64,000 bases of DNA, from the NCBI RefSeq assembly GCF_051859125.1, contig NZ_JBHYGG010000113.1, positions 1-64,000 on the forward strand, written 5' to 3'. The stretch's first letter is position 1, and every line of letters starts with the position of its first letter. Below the pieces are notes generated by a model that did not search any database, was not told where the DNA came from, and saw only the letters and a program-made list of their open reading frames with translations. Below, one piece after another: positions 44,324 through 53,114 of the stretch. Made by a program: the position numbers and the translations under genes. The stretch is from Gemmata sp051859125 (GTDB taxonomy: Bacteria; Planctomycetota; Planctomycetia; Gemmatales; Gemmataceae).

Positions 44324-45265
44324 ATGAAGGCACGCTTACTCTTCGCCGCCCTGCCGGCGGTCGTCCTCGGCGCGTCCCTCGGGGCGCAGGACCGCCCCGG
44401 GCAACCGGGCGGCCAGTCCGGGGCCGGCCAAAAGGGGCAATCGACCGACTCGGGGACCCGGGCCGGCGCCGCTACGCCCTCACTGGACGGAACGTGGACG
44501 GTCGTGAGCCTCTCGCGCAACGGGCGTTCGGTCGACGGCGCGGACAAGATGACGGTTTCCATCAAGGGCAACGTCGTCACGTTCGACGGCGGTGCCGGTG
44601 GTGCCGCGGGCGGCACCGGGAAGGACCAGTTGCGGGCCATGCGGCTCGACTTCACGGCCAGCGGCATGGTCCGCGTGACCGAGGCGAACGCCGACGGCAA
44701 ATTTGACTCCGGCCTGGACCGCCCCGGCGGCGTCGCCGGGGCCGGCGGCGCGAACGCCACGGCTGGGTCCGCCCCAGGCGTCGCGGGTGCGGCCGGGGCA
44801 GGGGCCGGGAAGACGGAACCCGGAACCACGACGGCCGGAGCCGGCCCCACGGGCGGCCGCCACGGGGCGATGATGGGCGTGTACGTTCTGACCCAGGACT
44901 ACCTGGCGATCTCGGTCCACGACACGGGGATCGATACCGGCGGTACGCGGCCGGGCGGGGCCGGCACGCGGCCCGGGGCCGGTGGGACCACTCCGGGCGG
45001 CACCGGGACGACCCCGGGCGGCACCGGCACCACCCCAGGTGGTACCGGTACCACTCCGGGCGGCGCGGGCACCGGGACGACCCCGGGCGGCGCGGGCACC
45101 ACTCCTGGCGGCGCCGGCACCGGCACGACCCAACCGGGCACGGCGGGTGGCACGGGTGGTGCGGCGGGCACGCACGCGCACATGGGGCCGCAGATGGGCA
45201 CGCACTTGAGCGTGGTCCTGAAGCGTAGCGGCACGTCCGGGACCGGTAGCACCCCCGGGAAGTGA
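44324..45265 (+). CDS. Secreted TIGR03067-like protein with Gly/Thr/Pro repeats
   Basis: This 313-residue protein has a signal peptide ending GAQ near 20-22. Residues 50-90 contain SLDGTWTVVSLSRNGRSVDG, typical of the TIGR03067 planctomycete domain. The C-terminal half is low-complexity, with at least five TTPGG units between about 220 and 270. ATG 44324 is chosen because GGAG lies seven bases upstream. The neighbouring lipoprotein shares the same TTPGG repeat type. Function unknown. Confidence 0.8.
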   Translation: MKARLLFAALPAVVLGASLGAQDRPGQPGGQSGAGQKGQSTDSGTRAGAATPSLDGTWTVVSLSRNGRSVDGADKMTVSIKGNVVTFDGGAGGAAGGTGKDQLRAMRLDFTASGMVRVTEANADGKFDSGLDRPGGVAGAGGANATAGSAPGVAGAAGAGAGKTEPGTTTAGAGPTGGRHGAMMGVYVLTQDYLAISVHDTGIDTGGTRPGGAGTRPGAGGTTPGGTGTTPGGTGTTPGGTGTTPGGAGTGTTPGGAGTTPGGAGTGTTQPGTAGGTGGAAGTHAHMGPQMGTHLSVVLKRSGTSGTGSTPGK

Positions 45266-45381
45266 GTGATCCGCAGACTCGACGCGACGCGGGCCGAGAA
45301 CGATCTCGGCCCGTTCTTCTCGAACCTGTTCGGCACCAGCCAACAACATCAAAACACAACCAGCAATATGAGGAGGTCGTA

Positions 45382-45774
45382 ATGGCGATGACGAAATGGA
45401 CTCGGGCCGGCGTGTTCGTGTGTGGTCTCGCGCTCGCGGGGTGCGAGTCCCGGAGCACCGAGAAGACCGGCGGCCCGGGCGGTAACCAGGGGAACCAGGG
45501 CCAACAGGGGAACCAGGGTACCGATGGGCGGTCCGGAGGGGGCACCGTGACCCCGTCCGGCGGCACCAACGTCCCGGGCAGTGGGAGCGGCACCAACGCG
45601 CCCGGCGGAACCCCAACGGGCACGGGCAGCGCTCCCGGCAGCGGCGGCGGCAATAGCGGTACCGGCTCGACCCCTGGTGGCAGCGGTACCGGTACCACCC
45701 CCGGTGGCACCGGTACGGGTACGACCCCGGGCGGCGGCACCGGTACGGGGACCAACCCGGGCGGTACGAAGTGA
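45382..45774 (+). CDS. Small low-complexity lipoprotein with TTPGG repeats
   Basis: This 130-residue protein has a strong Shine-Dalgarno (AGGAGG) before ATG 45382. The signal peptide ends in lipobox LAGC near residues 18-21. The mature part is nearly all Gly, Thr, Ser, Pro and Asn, with repeated GTTPGG and GNQG units, and is certainly disordered. It may be a cell-wall or spacer lipoprotein. It follows the TIGR03067-like gene by 116 bases. Confidence 0.75.
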   Translation: MAMTKWTRAGVFVCGLALAGCESRSTEKTGGPGGNQGNQGQQGNQGTDGRSGGGTVTPSGGTNVPGSGSGTNAPGGTPTGTGSAPGSGGGNSGTGSTPGGSGTGTTPGGTGTGTTPGGGTGTGTNPGGTK

Positions 45775-46135
45775 CGCACCACCGGCCACGTTCCACCAGG
45801 CAAACCGGCCCGGTCCCTGCCCGCCTCCGGTCACACCAGATGCGGACAAGATGAAACGATCGGGCACCGGTGGCAACTCGGGAGGGTTCAACGCCCGGCC
45901 CCCGCGCCGAACCACAAGGGGGCCGAGTTCGATAATCGCGGTGCCGCCGTCGATCCCCCCCGGCGGCCCCCCAGCGGGACAGGTTGCTCCCCCACCCCCC
46001 CCCCCCCCCCCCCGCGGGGGCAGGGCGCCGGTGTGTCACGCANNNNNNNNNNCCCGCCCCCCGCGCCCACCCACTGGGGGGCCGTGTCCTATAACGGCGG
46101 GGCCGCCGTCGACCCCCCCCGGCGGCACCGCTGCG
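45775..46135. other. Low-complexity gap with assembly break (N's at 46043-46052)
   Basis: This stretch contains long C tracts near 45990-46014 and ten N's. The sequences on the two sides of the N's resemble each other (GCCGCCGTCGATCCCCCC and GCCGCCGTCGACCCCCC, each followed by GGCGGC). The join may be wrong or may hide a repeat. No gene is supported here. Confidence 0.8.
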
Positions 46136-46369
46136 TTACTGGTTGCTCCCCATCCCCCCCGAGCCGCCCGCGTCGGGGCCGGTGTTCACCGCCCCGCCCT
46201 TGGTGTTTCCCCCGCCCGGGGCGGTCGGGTTCTGCTTCGCCGCGTCGCTGGCCTCGGCCTCGCCCCCCTCGGCGCGGCCGCCCGGGTTCGTGCCGTGTGG
46301 GGCGGTCGCGCCGCCGGTGCCGGTCGGGTTCGCGTGCTGCTGCTTCTGGTCGTTGTCAGGAGCGTTCAT
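46136..46369 (-). CDS. Small hydrophilic Gly/Asn-rich protein
   Basis: This 77-residue protein (MNAPDNDQKQQHANPTG and on) has a strong GGGAGGA Shine-Dalgarno eight bases before ATG 46369. It has no signal, membrane or cysteine residues and is probably disordered. I do not recognise it. Confidence 0.6.
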   Translation of the reverse strand: MNAPDNDQKQQHANPTGTGGATAPHGTNPGGRAEGGEAEASDAAKQNPTAPGGGNTKGGAVNTGPDAGGSGGMGSNQ

Positions 46370-46525
46370 CGTGTCCTCCCGCGTGAAGTTGGGCGACCCC
46401 TGAATGAGGGACGAATCCCGTGCCGGAGTCGGTGAATCACGTTTGCACGGCGGCACACGAGTTGCGGCACCTCGCCCGGCTACCAGTTCTGCCGAACACT
46501 ACCATTGAAGGGCAAGGGGCCGGCA

Positions 46526-46741
46526 ATGAGCGACTACCCGAAGAAGCCCGGGACGCGCGAGGGCGGGAGCGACGATCCACCGGCCAGTCCGTACGGGCCG
46601 CACCCCAACGGGGTGGACGAGGCCGCCGGCGGGGCCGACAGCTCGCCGTTCGAGAACGAGTCGACTCCGGAACGGAAGCGCGCGGCCGAGAGCCCGCCGC
46701 AGCGCGACGCCCCGAAGCACCACGACCGCCCCACGTCGTGA
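46526..46741 (+). CDS. Small hydrophilic protein
   Basis: This 71-residue protein (MSDYPKKPGTREGGSDD and on) is rich in Pro, Asp, Glu, Lys and Arg and lacks hydrophobic segments. A purine stretch (AAGGGG) precedes ATG 46526. The function is unknown. It lies 50 bases before malQ and may be cotranscribed. Confidence 0.5.
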   Translation: MSDYPKKPGTREGGSDDPPASPYGPHPNGVDEAAGGADSSPFENESTPERKRAAESPPQRDAPKHHDRPTS

Positions 46742-46791
46742 CCGCCCACCGCGACGGTGGCACAGCACGCCCGCACGGAGACCGACGCACG

Positions 46792-48312
46792 ATGTCCGCC
46801 CTCGCCCCACAACCCGGCCCCCGGACCGCCGGGGTTCTCCTCCACCCCACGTCACTGCCGGGACCCTACGGGGTCGGCGACCTCGGCCCGGCGGCCCGTG
46901 CGTGGGTCGATCTGCTCGCGCGGGCGGGCCAGACGTGGTGGCAGGTGCTCCCGCTGAACCCGCCCGGGGCCGGCGACTCGCCGTACTCCGCGTTCTCGGC
47001 GTTCGCGGGCAACCCGCTGCTCGTCAGCCCCGACGACCTCGCCGCCGACGGGCTCGTGCGGGCCGACGAACTCGAAGCGGCGCGCCTCCCGGCCGGTCCG
47101 GTCAACTACCCGCTCGCGGCCGCCGCGAAGAACCGGCTCCTCGCGCGGGCCTGGGAGCGGTTCCGCGACGGGGCCGCCCCCGAGCTGCGGGGCGAATACA
47201 CGGAGTTCGCCGGCGCCGCCGAGTGGCTGGAGGACTACGCGCTGTTCACCGCGATCAAGGGGGTTATGCCGGCCGGGGTGTGGGCCGACTGGCCCGCGGG
47301 CCTCGCCGCGCGGGACCCGGCCGCGCTCGGCCGCGCCCGCACCGACCTCGCAGACGCCGTCGCCCGCGAGCGGTTCGGGCAGTTCTGCTTCGCCCGGCAG
47401 CTCGCGGCGCTCCGCGGGTACGCGGCCGCCCGGGGGGTGAAGCTGCTGGGCGACATGCCCATCTTCATCTCCGGCGACTCGGCCGACGTGTGGGCCGCCC
47501 CGCACCTGTTCGACCTGGACGCCGACCGCCGCCCGCGGTTCGTCGCCGGCGTGCCGCCCGACTACTTCGCGGTGACCGGGCAGCGGTGGGGGAACCCGCA
47601 GTACAACTGGGCCGCGATGCGGGCCGACGGGTTCGCGTGGTGGGCCGCCCGGGTGCGGGCGGCGCTCGCGCAGGTGGACGCGGTCCGGCTCGACCACTTC
47701 CGCGGGTTCGAGGCGTACTGGGAGATCCCGGCCCGGTGCCCGACGGCGGTCGAGGGGCGGTGGGTCAAGGGGCCGGGGGCGGAGCTGCTGACCGCCCTCC
47801 GCGACGCGCTCGGCGAACTGCCGCTCGTCGCCGAGGACCTGGGCGTCATCACCCCCGAGGTGGACGAACTGCGGGAGCGGTTCGGGTTCCCCGGGATGCG
47901 GATCCTGCAGTTCGCGTTCGGCGGTGCGTTCGAGGCCCGGTTCCTCCCCCACGCCTTCGACCGCAACGTCGTCGCGTACACCGGCACGCACGACAACGAC
48001 ACCACCCGCGGGTGGCTCGCGGGGCTCACGCCGCCAGAGGTCGCGGCGCTCGAGCGGTACGCGCCCGAGGCGAGGGCCGAGCCGGTGTGGGCCCTGGTCC
48101 GCCTCGCGCTCGCGTCCGTCGCGGACACGGCGATCGTGCCGCTCCAGGACGTGCTCGACCTGGGCACCGAGGCCCGGATGAACGTCCCCGGTACGGTCGG
48201 CCCGTGGAACTGGTCGTGGCGGGCGACGGCCGAGCAACTGGCGCCCGCCGCGTTCGACCGGCTGGGCGAGCTGACCGCGACCTACGGCCGGGCCGCCGCG
48301 CCGGTGGTGTGA
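46792..48312 (+). CDS. malQ: 4-alpha-glucanotransferase (amylomaltase)
   Basis: This 506-residue GH77 enzyme transfers glucan segments between maltodextrins. It starts with the typical RTAGVLLHPTSLPGPYGVGD. The catalytic nucleophile region is VRLDHFRGFEAYW near 292-304. The acid/base region is VAEDLGVITPEV near 344-355, and the transition-state Asp lies in YTGTHDNDTTRGW near 396-408. Length is normal. No other glycogen gene is adjacent. Confidence 0.95.
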   Translation: MSALAPQPGPRTAGVLLHPTSLPGPYGVGDLGPAARAWVDLLARAGQTWWQVLPLNPPGAGDSPYSAFSAFAGNPLLVSPDDLAADGLVRADELEAARLPAGPVNYPLAAAAKNRLLARAWERFRDGAAPELRGEYTEFAGAAEWLEDYALFTAIKGVMPAGVWADWPAGLAARDPAALGRARTDLADAVARERFGQFCFARQLAALRGYAAARGVKLLGDMPIFISGDSADVWAAPHLFDLDADRRPRFVAGVPPDYFAVTGQRWGNPQYNWAAMRADGFAWWAARVRAALAQVDAVRLDHFRGFEAYWEIPARCPTAVEGRWVKGPGAELLTALRDALGELPLVAEDLGVITPEVDELRERFGFPGMRILQFAFGGAFEARFLPHAFDRNVVAYTGTHDNDTTRGWLAGLTPPEVAALERYAPEARAEPVWALVRLALASVADTAIVPLQDVLDLGTEARMNVPGTVGPWNWSWRATAEQLAPAAFDRLGELTATYGRAAAPVV

Positions 48313-48364
48313 GCTGCGACCCGCGGTGCTGCGGCGGGCCGGCGCGCCCGGCCCGCCGCGCCGA

Positions 48365-49768
48365 TCACTTCGCGAGGGTGCCGTCGGGGTTGAGCCTCAG
48401 CATGTAGGCGTGCCAGTCCTTCTCGAACGCGGCCGCGTCCTTGCCGGCGAGGGCCGCGAACGCCTGCCGCGGGTCGCCGCCGGTGTTCACCGCCACCAGG
48501 TACTTGCGGAACGCCTCGGTCCCGATCACCCGCTTGCCGAACGTCAGGTAGTACGCCAGCGCCCAGCTCGACAGGTACGCCCGGTTCGCGGCGGCCTTCT
48601 GGTCCGCGTGCGAGGCCAGGAACGCGTCGCGGTTGATGGTGAGCAGGTCCGCGAGCGGCACGAGCGCGGTGCCCCCCTTGCCCCGGAGCCCGTCCTTCAC
48701 GCGGGCGAGCCGCTCCTTGTCGGGCGTGTCAGCCCGCAACTCGCCGGCCTCGACGACGGACGTCTCGAACACCTGCGCGAGCCCCTCGTTGAGCCACCGG
48801 GGCAGCTCGCCCGGCCCCTTGCCGGCCTTCACCGCCTCGGGCGGCAGCGGGGGGTACACGAACGTGGTGACGTAGGCGTGGAACGCCTCGTGGTACAGGA
48901 CCGCGAACACGGCGGCGGTGGCCCGGTCGAACCGCGCGCCGTTCTCGCGGTCCCCGGCGAACACGCGGTTCCGCTCGACCCGCACGGCCCCGAGGTAGCG
49001 GTTGAGTTCGGGCGGCTGGTACAGCTTCCGCACCTCGCCCTCGTACTTGTCGAGCCGGGCGAGTTCCTGGGAGTGGTGGATGCGGGCGCTCTGGAGCCGG
49101 GTGCCGAGTTCCCGCAGGTCGTGCCCACAGAGCACCTGGTTGTTCGCCCGGTCGTACACCGCGGGGTTGAGCAGGAACGCCTCGCCGACCGGCCCGAGCA
49201 GCGCCTTGTACTCGTCGCGGTCCGTGGCGAGCATGATCCGCGTCGGCCGGGCGTCCTTGACCGCGGGCGGGAGGAACCGGGCGAACGCGGTGTAGATCTG
49301 CTCGAGGCGGACCGCGGACCGGCGGGTGAGTTCCTCGGACCCCGTCGATTCGAGGAAGAAGTACTCGGACTCGTACCGCCGGGCCGCGCCGGGCTTGCCG
49401 GGCCAGTCCCGGGAGACGAGTTCGAGCGAGTCCATCCGCTTCCGCTCGCCCTCGCCGCTCGGGTCGAGGTCGGCCAGCCGCTCCTTGAGGAGCGCCCGCT
49501 CGGCCTCCGGCAGCCGCTTCACCTCCTTGACCTCGGCCCGGGTGAAGTTGTCGGTGAGGGTGATGGTCGGGCGGCCCGGGGGCCGCGACACGTGCCGGAA
49601 CCGGTACCCGTCCGGCCCCTCGGCGAGCAGCAGCCCCTGGAACTTCGCGCCGTTCTGGAGCGTGATCTCATCGAACGACCAGTTCGCTAGGCCCGCGGGC
49701 GGGGCCGGTTGCTGCGCGAGCGCCGCCCCGGCGAGCAGCACGGGGCAGGTGTAAGCAGCGAGGCGCAT
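48365..49768 (-). CDS. Secreted DUF1570-like gluzincin-type protein
   Basis: This 467-residue protein has a signal peptide (LAAYTCPVLLAGAALAQ). The C-terminal part contains YHEAFHAYVT (HEXXH-type zinc site) and, about 40 residues later, WLNEGLAQVFE with the third ligand Glu, as in gluzincin peptidases and planctomycete DUF1570 proteins. It is probably a periplasmic zinc protease, but activity is unproven. ATG 49768 gives the signal peptide directly. Confidence 0.82.
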   Translation of the reverse strand: MRLAAYTCPVLLAGAALAQQPAPPAGLANWSFDEITLQNGAKFQGLLLAEGPDGYRFRHVSRPPGRPTITLTDNFTRAEVKEVKRLPEAERALLKERLADLDPSGEGERKRMDSLELVSRDWPGKPGAARRYESEYFFLESTGSEELTRRSAVRLEQIYTAFARFLPPAVKDARPTRIMLATDRDEYKALLGPVGEAFLLNPAVYDRANNQVLCGHDLRELGTRLQSARIHHSQELARLDKYEGEVRKLYQPPELNRYLGAVRVERNRVFAGDRENGARFDRATAAVFAVLYHEAFHAYVTTFVYPPLPPEAVKAGKGPGELPRWLNEGLAQVFETSVVEAGELRADTPDKERLARVKDGLRGKGGTALVPLADLLTINRDAFLASHADQKAAANRAYLSSWALAYYLTFGKRVIGTEAFRKYLVAVNTGGDPRQAFAALAGKDAAAFEKDWHAYMLRLNPDGTLAK

Positions 49769-49902
49769 CGTGAATCGACCTCCAACGCGGTTCCTGGCTC
49801 CATCGTGCCGCGGCGCGGCCCGCGCGTCCAGGGTCAATCGCGGATGACGTTGAAGGCCGCGCGCCGCAGCGGGTATCTTCAGTGGCAAGGGAGGACCAAC
49901 GG

Positions 49903-50496
49903 ATGCTCGCAACCGCGTTCGCGAAGAGGGTGCCGCCGGGGCCGTCGCGGAACCTGCGGTGGACCGCGGACCAGTTCCACGCGCTGGGCGACCTCGGGTG
50001 CTTCACCGGCCGCCGCGCGTGGCTGCTCAACGGGGTCATCAAGGAGGACGGCCCGGTGAACCCGCCGCACGCGATCGCTGCGACCAAGACGGAAGACCTG
50101 ATCCGCGACGTGTTCCGGGTCGGGCACCACGTCCGGGTCTCGAAGCCGCTGGTCACGGTCCAGGACACGGACCCCGAGCCGGACGTTGCGGTGGTGCCGG
50201 GCAAGCCGGGGGACTACCCGTCGCACCCGACGACGGCCGTTCTCGTAATCGAGGTCGCGGACACGTCGCTGCGGTCCGACATCACGGTGAAGGCGGGGCT
50301 GGACGCGACGGCGGGGGTGCCGGACCACTGGGTGCTGGACGTGGACGGGCGGCAGCTGCGGGTGTTCCGCGACCCGGACCCGATCCCCGGCGGCGGGGCC
50401 GCGTACCGGACCCAGCGTGCGTTCGGCCCGGCCGACGCCGTCGCCCCCCTCGCCGCCCCGGGCGCGCCCGTCCGGGTGGCCGACCTTCTCCCGTAA
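49903..50496 (+). CDS. Uma2 family endonuclease-like protein
   Basis: This 197-residue protein has the restriction-endonuclease-like fold of Uma2 (DUF820): PEPDVAVVPG, then VLVIEVADTSLRSDITVKAG, giving the D...EV...K catalytic pattern. Proteins of this family are numerous in planctomycetes and cyanobacteria and their role is unknown. ATG 49903 is preferred over GTG 49882 because GGGAGGA lies seven bases upstream. Confidence 0.88.
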   Translation: MLATAFAKRVPPGPSRNLRWTADQFHALGDLGCFTGRRAWLLNGVIKEDGPVNPPHAIAATKTEDLIRDVFRVGHHVRVSKPLVTVQDTDPEPDVAVVPGKPGDYPSHPTTAVLVIEVADTSLRSDITVKAGLDATAGVPDHWVLDVDGRQLRVFRDPDPIPGGGAAYRTQRAFGPADAVAPLAAPGAPVRVADLLP

Positions 50497-50583
50497 TTCA
50501 CCGGAGTTACTCGCCGCCGTGTGGACGCGCCGCCGCGGATCGGGCATGATAGGATTGTCGCCCCGAGTTCACCGGGACCGTCC

Positions 50584-51603
50584 ATGTTCGCATGCACCTC
50601 GCGCCGGCGTGCCGGCCCGCGGCCGGGCTTCACCCTGATCGAGTTGCTCGTGGTCGTCGCGATCATCGCGGTGCTCATCGGGCTGTTGGTTCCCGCCGTC
50701 CAGAAGGTCCGCGAGGCCGCCAACAGGATGCGGTGCCAGGCGAACCTCAAGCAACTCGCGCTCGCGTGCCACGGGTACCACGACACCGCCATGCGGTTCC
50801 CCACGGGGGTCGAGCAGGGCGGGACGCGCTACACGTCGCTGTTCGTCGAGCTGCTCCCGCACGTGGAGCAGCAGGCGCTGTACGACCAGTGGGACTTCAC
50901 GAACCCGACCTCCAACGGCGGCTGGCGGGCCGGCACCGTGGTGAAGACCTACGTGTGCCCGAGCCACCCGGGGACCGACGTGCCGGCGGCGCTCGCGTTC
51001 GGGCCGTACGCGCTGACGACCTACGGCGGCAACGGCGGCACCCGGCCGTTCCCGGCCGACACGTCGCCGTGCGACGGGATGTTCCACACGACCGGCCCGG
51101 GGTCGAAGCCGAAGGCGAACCAGGTCGGGATCCGCATCGGCGAGGTCACCGACGGGACCAGCGGCACGCTCCTCCTCGGCGAGCGGTCCGTCGGCGACGC
51201 GGCCCTCGACTCGTACCTGATCGCCCCGTTCGACGCCGCGCCGTCGCCGCCGCTCCAGCCCGCGAGCACGTACATGGCGTGGGCCCCGCCGCCCGGCCCG
51301 AGCGTCGCCGCCACGCTCGTCGGGGCCACGGTGACGGTCAACTACAAGCACGGGTCCGTGTACACGCCGCCCGAGCCGCCCCCGCCCCCGATGGTCCCGC
51401 CCCCGCCCCCGAAGGTCAGTTGGGCCACGCTCGGGCCGCAGTGGTGGGCGCGGCTCGGCGCGGTCGGCAGCTACCACCCGGGCGGCGCGAGCGTGGCGCT
51501 GGCCGACGGGAGCGTCCGGTTCGTGCCCGAAACAATCGACCTCGGCGTCCTGGGGGCGCTCTCGACGCGGGCCGGCGGGGAGGTGCTGCCGGGCGACTGG
51601 TGA
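50584..51603 (+). CDS. DUF1559 prepilin-like protein (H-X9-DG type)
   Basis: This 339-residue protein starts with a type IV pilin-like leader: GFTLIELLVVVAIIAVLIGL near 15-34, then VPAVQKVREAANRMRC. The DUF1559 domain fills the rest, ending with HPGGASVALADGSVRFV, the H-X9-DG motif. Such proteins occur in dozens of copies in planctomycetes and are processed by prepilin peptidase. A Pro-rich stretch lies near residues 257-278. It stands alone, 62 bases before homoserine dehydrogenase. Confidence 0.93.
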   Translation: MFACTSRRRAGPRPGFTLIELLVVVAIIAVLIGLLVPAVQKVREAANRMRCQANLKQLALACHGYHDTAMRFPTGVEQGGTRYTSLFVELLPHVEQQALYDQWDFTNPTSNGGWRAGTVVKTYVCPSHPGTDVPAALAFGPYALTTYGGNGGTRPFPADTSPCDGMFHTTGPGSKPKANQVGIRIGEVTDGTSGTLLLGERSVGDAALDSYLIAPFDAAPSPPLQPASTYMAWAPPPGPSVAATLVGATVTVNYKHGSVYTPPEPPPPPMVPPPPPKVSWATLGPQWWARLGAVGSYHPGGASVALADGSVRFVPETIDLGVLGALSTRAGGEVLPGDW

Positions 51604-51665
51604 CGCGCGGTAGCCGCGGGGCGCGTCGTCCCGATAATACCCGGACCGCTTGGGAGTCCGGGACA

Positions 51666-53048
51666 ATGCTCGACACGCTCGGGATCGCACTCATCGGCTG
51701 TGGCACCGTCGGCGGCGGCGTGGCCGACGTCCTGCTCCGCCACGGGGACCGGCTCGCCGCCCGCGCGGGCCGCCCGCTCGCGCTCCGCCGCGTCGTCGTC
51801 CGCGACCCGGCCAAGCTCCGCGACGGTCCCGTTCCGAAGGACCTCATCTCGACCGACCACACAACTGCCATCCACGACCCGGCCGTTCACGTCGTCGTCG
51901 AACTCATCGGCGGCACCACCACGGCGAAGAAGGTGGTGCTCGACGCGCTGGCGGCCGGCAAGCACGTCGTCACCGCGAACAAGGCGCTGCTCGCCGAGGC
52001 CGGGCACGAGATCTTCGAGGCCGCGCGCAGGACCGAGCGGGCCGTGTGCTTCGAGGCCGCGGTCGCCGGCGGGGTGCCCATCATCCGAGCGCTGGGCGAG
52101 AGCCTCGCGGCCAACCAGGTGACGGCGATCCAGGGCATCCTCAACGGCACGTCGAACTTCATCCTCACCGCGATGGCCGAGCGGGGCATGACCTACGCCG
52201 CGGCGCTGGCCGAGGCGCAGCGGCTCGGGTACGCCGAGGCCGACCCGACCCTCGACGTGGACGGGTCCGACGCGGCCCACAAGCTCGCGATCCTCGCGCA
52301 GATCGCGTTCGGCGTGACCGCGAAGCCGACCGACATCGAGCGCCAGGGGATCGACACCCTCGACGCGATGGACATCCGGTTCGCCGACGAACTCGGGTAC
52401 ACGATCAAGCTGCTCGCCGAGGCGTGGACCTCCGGAACGCGGAATGCGGAACCCGGAGTGCGGAATGAGAAACAGCCTGACTCTTCGGACTCCGCACTCC
52501 GCACTCCGCACTCCGCACTTGGAGTGGCGCTTCACGTCGCCCCGGTGCTGCTGCGGCACACCGACCTGCTGGCGCAGGTCCGCGGGGCGTACAACGCGGT
52601 GCTGGTGCGTGGCGACGTGGTAGGCGAGACGCTGTACCAGGGGCCAGGGGCGGGCCGCGGGCCGACCGCGAGTTCGGTCCTCGCGGACCTGATCGACCTC
52701 GCCGTCGGTCGCGCACAGCGGACGTTCGCGGCGGCGCAATTGTGGTCGAAGGCGAGCAAGGGGTTCGCGATCGAACCGCCCGAGCGGGTGCGGAGCCGGT
52801 TCTACCTGCGGTTGCTCGTCGCGGACAAGCCGGGCGTGCTGGCCGACGTGACCCGCATCCTGGCCGACGAGCAGATCAGCATTTCGAGCGTGGTGCAGCA
52901 CGAGGCGGCCGAGACCGGCGGCAGCCCGGTGCCGCTCGTGATCGTGACCCACGCCGCCGAAACCGGCCGGTTCAAGCAGGCGCTCGCGAAGATCAACCGC
53001 CTCGCAACCGCCGCCGCCCCCGCCGTCTTCTTCAGCATGGGCGATTGA
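51666..53048 (+). CDS. hom: Homoserine dehydrogenase interrupted in frame by a dispersed repeat
   Basis: This 460-residue enzyme reduces aspartate semialdehyde to homoserine for threonine and methionine. The Rossmann fold starts IALIGCGTVGGGV. The catalytic region is YAEADPTLDVDGSDAAHK near 189-206, with Lys106 in TANKALL. A C-terminal ACT domain (KPGVLADVTRILADEQISIS) allows feedback control. Residues 255-286 (TSGTRNAEPGVRNEKQPDSS and on) do not fit the family. They are encoded by 96 bases of a family G repeat that keeps the frame. The rest is intact, so the enzyme may still work, with the insert in a surface loop. Confidence 0.93.
   Translation: MLDTLGIALIGCGTVGGGVADVLLRHGDRLAARAGRPLALRRVVVRDPAKLRDGPVPKDLISTDHTTAIHDPAVHVVVELIGGTTTAKKVVLDALAAGKHVVTANKALLAEAGHEIFEAARRTERAVCFEAAVAGGVPIIRALGESLAANQVTAIQGILNGTSNFILTAMAERGMTYAAALAEAQRLGYAEADPTLDVDGSDAAHKLAILAQIAFGVTAKPTDIERQGIDTLDAMDIRFADELGYTIKLLAEAWTSGTRNAEPGVRNEKQPDSSDSALRTPHSALGVALHVAPVLLRHTDLLAQVRGAYNAVLVRGDVVGETLYQGPGAGRGPTASSVLADLIDLAVGRAQRTFAAAQLWSKASKGFAIEPPERVRSRFYLRLLVADKPGVLADVTRILADEQISISSVVQHEAAETGGSPVPLVIVTHAAETGRFKQALAKINRLATAAAPAVFFSMGD
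52428..52523. repeat. Family G inverted repeat inserted in frame within hom
   Basis: The insert has GGAACGCGGAATGCGGAACC and GGAGTGCGG on the left and tandem CTCCGCACTCCGCACTCCGC on the right. It is 96 bases (32 codons) with no stop in the hom frame. Copies outside genes are at 29043 and 30429. Confidence 0.85.
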
Positions 53049-53114
53049 CCCGCTCACGTGCGGTGCCGGGTGCGAGTGGGGCCGGTCGGGGTAGGGTGCG
53101 TCGAGCCCCGCTTC

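Noticed and set aside
43947..44327. Forward open frame in the gap before the TIGR03067-like gene
   Set aside because: No start signal, an Arg/Pro-rich peptide and no domain.
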